From Rubrivivax sp. (lineage in GTDB: Bacteria; Pseudomonadota; Gammaproteobacteria; Burkholderiales; Burkholderiaceae_C): DNA of 5,152 nt. The stretch's first letter is position 1. Each line of letters starts with the position of its first letter. The position numbers and the translations under genes are program-made. The stretch is taken from positions 1 to 5,152 of the forward strand of contig JAIXSD010000124.1 in NCBI GenBank assembly GCA_027484885.1. The letters are read 5' to 3'. The notes beneath the pieces were generated by a model. The model made no database searches and was not told where the DNA came from. It saw nothing but the letters and a program-made list of their open reading frames with translations. Below are positions 1 through 3,974 of the stretch, piece after piece.

Positions 1-402
1 CAGCGCTGGCATGAACAGCTGCTCAAGTACCGCGAAGGCCGCCCGCCGGAATCGGGCGCCATCTGGCTGACCTATTACCCGCACATCATGGTCGAGTGGT
101 ACCCACATGTGCTGGTGGTCTCCACCCTGTTCCCGCAAGGGCCGCAAAAGACCGCCAACATCGTCGAGTTCTACTACCCCGAGGAAATCGCTGCCTTCGA
201 GCGTGACTTCGTCGAGGCCCACCAGGCCGCCTATATGGAAACCTGCGTGGAGGACGACGAAATCGCCCTGCGCATGGACCAGGGCCGGCGCGCCCTGATG
301 GAGCGCGGCGACAACGAAGTCGGCCCCTACCAAAGCCCGATGGAAGACGGCATGCGCCATTTCCATCAGTGGTACCGGCGCGAGATGAAGCTGGACCGCT
401 GA
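1..402 (+). CDS. Rieske-type aromatic ring-hydroxylating oxygenase, alpha subunit (C-terminal part, 5' truncated by window)
   Basis: Reading frame 1 is open from the first base to the TGA at 400-402, giving the last 133 residues. I recognise the catalytic (SRPBCC-fold) C-terminal domain of a Rieske non-heme iron oxygenase alpha subunit. Visible residues 22-34 (WLTYYPHIMVEWY) form a typical core strand. An acidic EDDEI segment at 84-88 is where the family places the carboxylate ligand of the mononuclear iron, here probably Asp85. It is followed by MDQGRRAL and a GPYQSPMEDGMRHFHQWY tail at 108-125. The N-terminal Rieske [2Fe-2S] domain (CxH...CxxH) and the two His ligands lie upstream of the window. 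Such enzymes hydroxylate aromatic rings or demethylate/oxidise quaternary amines using electrons from a separate reductase in the cytoplasm; the substrate cannot be told from this part. A strong terminator follows, so this gene ends its transcription unit. The ATG at 88 is internal, not a start. Confidence 0.85.
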   Translation, partial: QRWHEQLLKYREGRPPESGAIWLTYYPHIMVEWYPHVLVVSTLFPQGPQKTANIVEFYYPEEIAAFERDFVEAHQAAYMETCVEDDEIALRMDQGRRALMERGDNEVGPYQSPMEDGMRHFHQWYRREMKLDR

Positions 403-432
403 GCACCCCGTCAACTTCAAGCCACGCCCTCG

Positions 433-473
433 CAACGCCCTGCGCAGCATCCCTGCCGGGGCGTTGTCTTTTT
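433..473 (+). terminator. Rho-independent terminator after the Rieske oxygenase gene
   Basis: CAACGCCC (433-440) pairs perfectly with GGGCGTTG (459-466). The stem can extend by a U-G and a G-C pair, then past a bulged C443 through GCAG (444-447) with CTGC (453-456), closing a five-base loop. TCTTTTT follows directly at 467-473. The hairpin lies 30 bases after the oxygenase stop. No matching A-tract precedes it, so it should act on the plus strand only. Confidence 0.87.
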
Positions 474-504
474 CTGAGCCCCGCCCTCGATCGCCCTGCC
501 CTCC

Positions 505-1425
505 ATGTCTGCTTCCCTGCTGATCACCGCCGCCACATTTTTGTTCGCCAGCATGGGCGTCTGTGTCAAGCTGGCCTCGGCCTACTACGACGCCAGCGAG
601 ATCGTCATGTACCGCAGCCTGATCGGCGTGCTGCTCGTGGCAGGCATGGCCTTGGCGCAGGGCAAGAGCCTGCGCACCTCGGTGCCGCTCAAGCATTTCG
701 GCCGCAGCCTGGCGGGCGTGCTGGCCCTGTCGCTGTGGTTCTATTCCATCGGCCAATTGCCGCTGAGCACGGCCATGACGCTGAGCTATATGTCCTCGGT
801 CTGGATGGCGGTGTTCATGATTCTGGGCGCCCTGCTGTTCAAGACCGCACCGGTGCGGCCACGTCTGGTGGCTGCGGTGCTGCTGGGCTTTGTCGGTGTG
901 GCTCTGGTGCTGCGCCCGACCCTGGCACAAGACCAGATCACGGCCGGCCTGATCGGCCTGGTTGCCGGCATGCTCTCGGCCCTGGCCTACCTGCAGGTGG
1001 CCGGCCTGGGCCGGGCCGGCGAGCCGGAGTACCGCGTGGTGTTTTACTTTTCACTCGGCGGCGTGCTGGCCGGGGCGCTGATCACATTCGGCATGCAGCA
1101 ACTCGGCCTCAGCCAAGGCCTGCACCGGCACAGCCTGAAGGGCGCCGGCCTGCTGCTGGCCGTCGGCCTGCTGGCCACCGCGGCCCAGCTGATGATGACG
1201 CGCGCCTACGGCCGTGGCAAAGCCCTGGTCAACGCCGCGCTGCAGTACCTGGGCATCGTGTTCTCGGTCGGCTACGCCGTGCTGTTCTTCGGCGAGCAGG
1301 TCGATGCCGGTGCGCTGATCGGCATGGGCTTGATCGTGGCTGCGGGCGTGGCCGCCAGCTGGGCGCAAGCCGGTAGACAATCATTGCCCGTACCCGCCGC
1401 AGCCCAGGAATCGCGCACGCCATGA
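505..1425 (+). CDS. EamA/DMT-superfamily transporter (10 TM permease)
   Basis: The product is 306 residues, the usual length for the drug/metabolite transporter superfamily. It is an inner-membrane protein with ten predicted helices at roughly 3-22, 32-52, 67-83, 88-112, 119-137, 147-166, 177-195, 212-232, 241-262 and 268-287, arranged as two tandem EamA repeats. Recognisable signatures are YRSLIGVLL in helix 2, the LSTAMTLSYMSSVWMAVF helix 4 pattern, and the C-terminal block from MTRAYGRGKALVNA to FFGEQ (231-264), typical of RhaT/RarD-like permeases. The substrate is not deducible: family members move amino acids, S-adenosylmethionine, riboflavin, nucleobases or drugs. ATG 505 is chosen because helix 1 begins at once after it; the next Met (residue 17) would destroy helix 1. 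No Shine-Dalgarno is visible before it. The stop overlaps the start of the sulfurtransferase gene by four bases (ATGA), so the two are probably co-transcribed and translationally coupled. Confidence 0.92.
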   Translation: MSASLLITAATFLFASMGVCVKLASAYYDASEIVMYRSLIGVLLVAGMALAQGKSLRTSVPLKHFGRSLAGVLALSLWFYSIGQLPLSTAMTLSYMSSVWMAVFMILGALLFKTAPVRPRLVAAVLLGFVGVALVLRPTLAQDQITAGLIGLVAGMLSALAYLQVAGLGRAGEPEYRVVFYFSLGGVLAGALITFGMQQLGLSQGLHRHSLKGAGLLLAVGLLATAAQLMMTRAYGRGKALVNAALQYLGIVFSVGYAVLFFGEQVDAGALIGMGLIVAAGVAASWAQAGRQSLPVPAAAQESRTP

Positions 1426-2297
1426 ACCCCGCTTGCTTTCACACCCTGATCTCCGCCACCGAACTGCAACAAGCCCAGGCCTCCGGCCAACCCTTGCTGC
1501 TGATCGACACCAGCTTTGACCTCACCGATACCGCCGCCGGCGAACGCAGCCATGCCCAGGGCCACCTGCCGGGCGCGCACTACCTGCACCTAGATCGTGA
1601 TCTGAGCGCCGCCAAGACCGGGCCCGATGGCCGCTTCCGCGGCCGCCACCCCTTGCCCGATCGCGCTGAATTCGCCGCCCGCATGGCCGCGCTCGGCCTG
1701 CGCCCGGGGCTGCAGGTCGTGGCCTACGACGGCCAAGGCGGCATGTATGCCGCCCGCCTGTGGTGGATGCTGCGCTGGATCGGGCACGCCGAGGTGGCGG
1801 TGCTGGACGGCGGCCATGCCGCCTGGGTGGCGGCCGGAGGCGCGCTGAGCACCGCCCCTGCGCTGACGGAAGCGAACACCAGCAAGGCGCCCTACCCACT
1901 TCCCGACAGCCTGGTGCCCCAGCTGGATGCCGATGCGCTGCAGCGTCAGCTTGGCCGCCTGCGCCTGATCGACGCACGCGCGCCCGAGCGCTTCCGTGGC
2001 GAGGTGGAGCCGCTGGACGCCAAGGCCGGTCACATCCCGGGCGCCCGCAACCGCCTGTTCAAGAACAATCTGCAGGACGATGGCCGTTTCAAGCCGGCCG
2101 AGCAGTTGCGCGGAGAGTTCCACAGCCTGCTCGCACCGTTTGCTCCGGCGGAAGTGGTGCATCAGTGCGGCTCGGGCGTCACCGCCTGTCACAACCTGCT
2201 GGCCATGGAGCATGCGGGCTTGAGCGGCTCGCGCCTCTATCCTGGCTCCTGGAGTGAGTGGTCCTCCGACCCCAGCCGCCCGGTAGCCCAGGGCTGA
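1422..2297 (+). CDS. sseA: 3-mercaptopyruvate sulfurtransferase (two-domain rhodanese)
   Basis: The product is 291 residues, the normal size for SseA/TST enzymes, which move sulfane sulfur from 3-mercaptopyruvate (or thiosulfate) to a thiol or cyanide acceptor through a cysteine persulfide. The N-terminal rhodanese domain (about 8-140) is non-catalytic: its active-site position reads VVAYDGQGG (99-107), with Asp103 where Cys would be. It also has the GHLPGAHYL motif (47-55). The C-terminal domain (about 160-287) has DARAPERFRGEVEP (184-197), supplying substrate-binding arginines, then GHIPGARN (203-210), and catalytic Cys249 in CGSGVTAC. The CGSGVT loop indicates mercaptopyruvate preference; thiosulfate-type enzymes carry a basic CRxG loop. 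A second cysteine, Cys256, lies seven residues on. RLYPGSWSEW (271-280) is the usual C-terminal signature. There is no signal peptide, so it should be cytoplasmic. AGGAA at 1406-1410 is a weak, rather distant ribosome site; coupling to the overlapping upstream permease stop probably drives translation. Confidence 0.93.
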   Translation: MNPACFHTLISATELQQAQASGQPLLLIDTSFDLTDTAAGERSHAQGHLPGAHYLHLDRDLSAAKTGPDGRFRGRHPLPDRAEFAARMAALGLRPGLQVVAYDGQGGMYAARLWWMLRWIGHAEVAVLDGGHAAWVAAGGALSTAPALTEANTSKAPYPLPDSLVPQLDADALQRQLGRLRLIDARAPERFRGEVEPLDAKAGHIPGARNRLFKNNLQDDGRFKPAEQLRGEFHSLLAPFAPAEVVHQCGSGVTACHNLLAMEHAGLSGSRLYPGSWSEWSSDPSRPVAQG

Positions 2298-2318
2298 AAA
2301 CCTGACTGGGCATTTCAC

Positions 2319-2360
2319 TTGACATAGCGCAAGATGGGCGGGCGGTCCTGCCCTGAAACT
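2319..2360 (+). promoter_or_regulatory. Possible FNR/ANR-like activator site and weak -10 for the uspA-family gene
   Basis: TTGACATAGCGCAA at 2319-2332 has the 14-base, two-half-site spacing of the FNR/CRP-family box (TTGAT-N4-ATCAA). The left half differs in one base and the right half in two. Its centre (2325.5) is 41.5 bases upstream of 2367, and a weak -10-like GAAACT lies at 2355-2360, exactly where a class II activated promoter would need it. TTGACA is also a perfect sigma-70 -35 hexamer, but nothing like TATAAT follows at 16-18 bases. Regulation of Usp genes by FNR/ANR-type proteins under oxygen limitation is known in proteobacteria; its use here is inference. Confidence 0.33.
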
Positions 2361-2375
2361 GAACCCCACAACAAC

Positions 2376-2380
2376 GGAGG
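2376..2380 (+). promoter_or_regulatory. Strong Shine-Dalgarno (GGAGG) of the universal stress protein gene
   Basis: GGAGG ends six bases before ATG 2387. It is by far the best ribosome-binding site in the window and fixes the start. The other starts in the window show weak or no Shine-Dalgarno sequence, suggesting this gene is the most highly translated one here. Confidence 0.85.
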
Positions 2381-2386
2381 TTTGCC

Positions 2387-2821
2387 ATGTTCAAGCGCAT
2401 TCTGGTGCCCACTGACGGCTCTGACATTTCCACCAAGGCCATCCACACGGCCATCGCCCTGGCCAAGGCCCACGGCGCCACGATTTACTCGCTGAGCGTC
2501 AAGGAACCCTTCCCCTACAGCGCCGTGTCGGAAATGCAGCCGACGCCGCCACAGGAGTTCTTCGACGCGCAAGAGCGCATCGCCAGCGCCCGCGTCAAGG
2601 CCGTGCTGGCCTTGGCCGAAGCCGCCGGCGTGCCGCACGAAGGCCACACGATCGAAGCCTTGCATGCCTGGGAAGCCATCATCGAGCACGCGGGCAAGAA
2701 CGATTGCGATCTGGTCGTCATGGCCTCGCACGGCCGCCGAGGCGTGCAAGCGCTCTTGCTGGGCAGCGAGACCCAGAAGGTGCTGACCCACTGCACCGTG
2801 CCGGTGCTGGTGGTTCGCTGA
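2387..2821 (+). CDS. Universal stress protein, UspA family (single domain, ATP-binding type)
   Basis: The product is 144 residues, the standard length of a single Usp domain, a cytoplasmic alpha/beta protein that usually dimerises. The N-terminus MFKRILVPTDGS gives strand 1 and the nucleotide-contacting Asp10. Near the C-terminus, MASHGRRG (112-119) followed by LLLGS (123-127) fits the ATP-binding pattern G-x2-G-x9-G-(S/T), with Ala113 in the first Gly place, then Gly116, Gly126 and Ser127. VPVLVVR (138-144) is the closing dimer-interface strand. This makes it an ATP-binding Usp rather than the non-binding classical UspA type. Such proteins promote survival in stasis, oxygen limitation or membrane/oxidative stress, by mechanisms still poorly defined. 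It is preceded by 89 bases carrying a possible FNR-like site and a strong Shine-Dalgarno, and followed by a terminator, so it is probably monocistronic. I do not assign a specific paralogue name. Confidence 0.94.
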   Translation: MFKRILVPTDGSDISTKAIHTAIALAKAHGATIYSLSVKEPFPYSAVSEMQPTPPQEFFDAQERIASARVKAVLALAEAAGVPHEGHTIEALHAWEAIIEHAGKNDCDLVVMASHGRRGVQALLLGSETQKVLTHCTVPVLVVR

Positions 2822-2844
2822 TCCCCCACCCTCGCACGAAAATC

Positions 2845-2880
2845 AAAGGCCGGGCTGCAGAGCGCAGCACCGGCCTTTTT
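2845..2880. terminator. Probable bidirectional Rho-independent terminator between the usp and ZIP genes
   Basis: AAAGGCCGG (2845-2853) pairs with CCGGCCTTT (2870-2878). Inside this, GCTGC (2854-2858) pairs with GCAGC (2864-2868), leaving a single bulged A2869 and a five-base loop. On the plus strand the stem runs into TTTTT (2876-2880), ending the stress-protein transcript. On the minus strand it reads into TTTGATTTTC, so it can also end the convergent ZIP transcript, whose stop codon lies about 50 bases away. Confidence 0.9.
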
Positions 2881-2931
2881 CATGGACGCCAGAGATCGCA
2901 CTCAGCCCCAGCGATGACCTCAGTGATCACA

Positions 2932-3708
2932 TCAGTGGTGGCCTGACACCGCCACCACCACCAGCGGAATCGCCAGACCAGCGCTCAGCCACAAGAGCTG
3001 CAGCCAGGTTTCGCGAAGCGGCAGACGGCGCTGCAGCTGCGGGATCAAGTCTGCCACCGCCACATAAATGAAGCTGCTGCTGGCCGCCACCAGCAGGAAG
3101 GGGAACAAGCTCTCCCAGGGCCCCACGACAAAATAGCCCAGCACCCCGCCCAGCACCGCCGACAGGCCCGAGATGGCATTGAACAGAAGCGCCTTGCCGC
3201 GCGAGAAGCCGGCGTTGAGCAGCACGATGTAGTCGCCCACCTCTTGCGGGATCTCATGCGCAATGATGGCCAGCGAGGTGACCAGGCCCAGATGCGGGTC
3301 GGCCAGGAACGCGGCAGCGATGATGATGCCGTCGCAGAAATTGTGGATGCTGTCGCCCACCAGCACGCTCAGGCCGCCGCGCCCGGCTTGCTCGACATCG
3401 AAATGGTGATGGTGGTGATGGCCATCGCCCTCGTGGTGGTGGTTGTGGCGGTAGAGCTCGGCCTTCTCCAGCAGGAAGAAGAAAAGCAGGCCGCCCAGCA
3501 GGGTCATGAACAAGGCATGCGGGCTGGCCTGGCTCTCAAACGCCTCGGGCAAGACATGGAGCAAGGCCGTGCCCAGCAGCACGCCGGTGGACAGACCCAC
3601 CAGGTGTTTGACCACCCGCCCCAGCAAGGTGACGGTCACGCTGGCCGCAATCAGCACCGAGAGCAGGCCGCCACTGAGGGTGGCCAGCACGATATAAAAC
3701 AGAGTCAT
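2932..3708 (-). CDS. ZIP-family divalent metal (zinc) transporter
   Basis: The product is 258 residues, an inner-membrane metal permease of the ZIP family (LIV-1-like signatures), expected to bring Zn2+ or a related divalent cation into the cytoplasm. Hydrophobic segments lie at about 3-28, 34-51, 63-81, 112-133, 140-165, 172-195, 201-222 and 233-254, giving the usual eight helices. Helix 4 carries HNFCDG (His122, Asn123, Asp126) and helix 5 HEIPQEVGD (151-159), the two metal-site motifs. HVLPEAFES in helix 2 is also typical. A histidine-rich loop (88-102) lies between helices 3 and 4, and the C-terminus ends GHH. In helix 5, Gln155 replaces the second His of the common HExPHE form. I start at 3708 because helix 1 begins there and a weak GGA lies five bases upstream. 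The frame stays open to an ATG at 3786, but that would add 26 residues unlike a ZIP N-terminus (MTGCGRALASRC...). It converges on the stress-protein gene. No clear Zur box or promoter was seen. Confidence 0.93.
   Translation of the reverse strand: MTLFYIVLATLSGGLLSVLIAASVTVTLLGRVVKHLVGLSTGVLLGTALLHVLPEAFESQASPHALFMTLLGGLLFFFLLEKAELYRHNHHHEGDGHHHHHHFDVEQAGRGGLSVLVGDSIHNFCDGIIIAAAFLADPHLGLVTSLAIIAHEIPQEVGDYIVLLNAGFSRGKALLFNAISGLSAVLGGVLGYFVVGPWESLFPFLLVAASSSFIYVAVADLIPQLQRRLPLRETWLQLLWLSAGLAIPLVVVAVSGHH
3403..3447 (-). repeat. CAC/CAT-rich low-complexity stretch coding the histidine-rich ZIP loop
   Basis: Residues 88-102 of the ZIP protein contain ten histidines in fifteen positions, including six in a row (97-102), interrupted by EGDG. 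On the plus strand this appears as GTG/ATG triplet repetition. In ZIP proteins such loops between helices 3 and 4 face the cytoplasm and bind metal, acting as sensor or buffer. The repeat is prone to slippage, so its length may vary between strains. Confidence 0.85.
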
Positions 3709-3786
3709 GTCATTCCAGGTGGTGGGTGCCGGCGGGTGCCCACACCGGCCGCAGCGCGAGGCAAGCGCCCGCCCACAACCGGTCAT

Positions 3787-3816
3787 AAAAACAAAGGGGA
3801 GGCTGTTCAGCCTCCC
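3787..3816 (-). terminator. Terminator-like hairpin upstream of the ZIP gene (possible attenuator)
   Basis: On the minus strand GGGAGGCT (3816-3809) pairs perfectly with AGCCTCCC (3804-3797) around a four-base loop, followed by CTTTGTTTTT (3796-3787). This has the form of an intrinsic terminator pointing toward the ZIP gene, whose ATG is about 80 bases further on. No recognised minus-strand gene lies immediately upstream; the divergent ppx begins at 3975. It could attenuate ZIP transcription from a promoter further upstream, end a small RNA, or stop antisense transcription coming out of ppx. On the plus strand no T-tract follows. Confidence 0.65.
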
Positions 3817-3825
3817 TGCAGCCGC

Positions 3826-3852
3826 GGTGGCCCGGCCTGGACGGCCGCCACC
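3826..3852 (-). other. GC-rich hairpin beside the ZIP leader terminator
   Basis: GGTGGC (3826-3831) pairs with GCCACC (3847-3852). Inside, GGCC (3834-3837) pairs with GGCC (3843-3846) around a five-base loop, with two unpaired C bases on one side. Read on the minus strand it comes just before the terminator-like hairpin, so a transcript toward the ZIP gene would carry two consecutive stem-loops. No T-tract follows this one. In such GC-rich DNA a stem of this size can occur by chance. Confidence 0.4.
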
Positions 3853-3899
3853 TGAGCTCTGGTCTTCATCTTAGCAAGCCTGTCAAGCGCCATGATCGT

Positions 3900-3922
3900 C
3901 ACGCAGCGCCACGCAGCGCCAC
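3900..3922. repeat. Short 10-bp tandem repeat upstream of ppx
   Basis: The unit CACGCAGCGC occurs twice in direct succession from 3900, and a third copy begins (CAC at 3920-3922) before the periodicity breaks, giving about 2.3 copies. It lies 50-75 bases before the ppx start, in the divergent intergenic region. The function is unknown; it may be a slippage duplication or part of a protein-binding site. Confidence 0.6.
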
Positions 3923-3974
3923 AGCGATGGCGCGCCGACACAGAGCTGCCTCGGTTTGCGCCGACAATGCCGCC

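Noticed and set aside
369..1376. 335-codon plus-strand open frame overlapping the oxygenase end and the permease
   Set aside because: Out-of-frame with the EamA permease; Arg/Pro/Ala/Gly-rich and it runs through the terminator hairpin.
2286..2318. Hairpin GCCCAG/CTGGGC (2286-2291 with 2306-2311) as terminator of the permease-sulfurtransferase unit
   Set aside because: Only six pairs, a large loop, and just three T after it. It begins within the coding sequence and is too weak to call.
2318..2368. Heat-shock (sigma-32) promoter for the stress-protein gene
   Set aside because: CTTGACA resembles the -35, but the only CCCCA-like -10 (2363-2368) is far beyond the required spacing.
1590..2369. 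259-codon minus-strand open frame opposite the sulfurtransferase
   Set aside because: Shadow of a well-supported sseA-type gene; low-complexity composition, no recognisable domain, no ribosome site.
2921..2940. GTGATCAC palindrome and repeated CAGTG near the ZIP stop codon
   Set aside because: Eight-base palindrome and five-base repeats at the 3' end of a gene; within chance expectation, with no regulatory context.
3709..3786. N-terminal extension of the ZIP protein to ATG 3786
   Set aside because: The extra 26 residues are Cys/Arg/Pro-rich with no membrane or ZIP character. That ATG lies directly at the U-tract of the hairpin, whereas residue 27 starts a normal ZIP helix 1.
3244..3855. 203-codon plus-strand open frame opposite the ZIP gene
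   Set aside because: Its Val/Met-rich and Gln-rich runs come from the reverse complement of the His-rich loop and GC-rich helices; the ZIP motifs on the minus strand are decisive.
3868..3886. Sigma-70 promoter for the ZIP gene (minus-strand TTGACA at 3886-3881 and TAAGAT at 3873-3868)
   Set aside because: The two hexamers are only seven bases apart, and nothing like a -10 occurs 16-18 bases from TTGACA.
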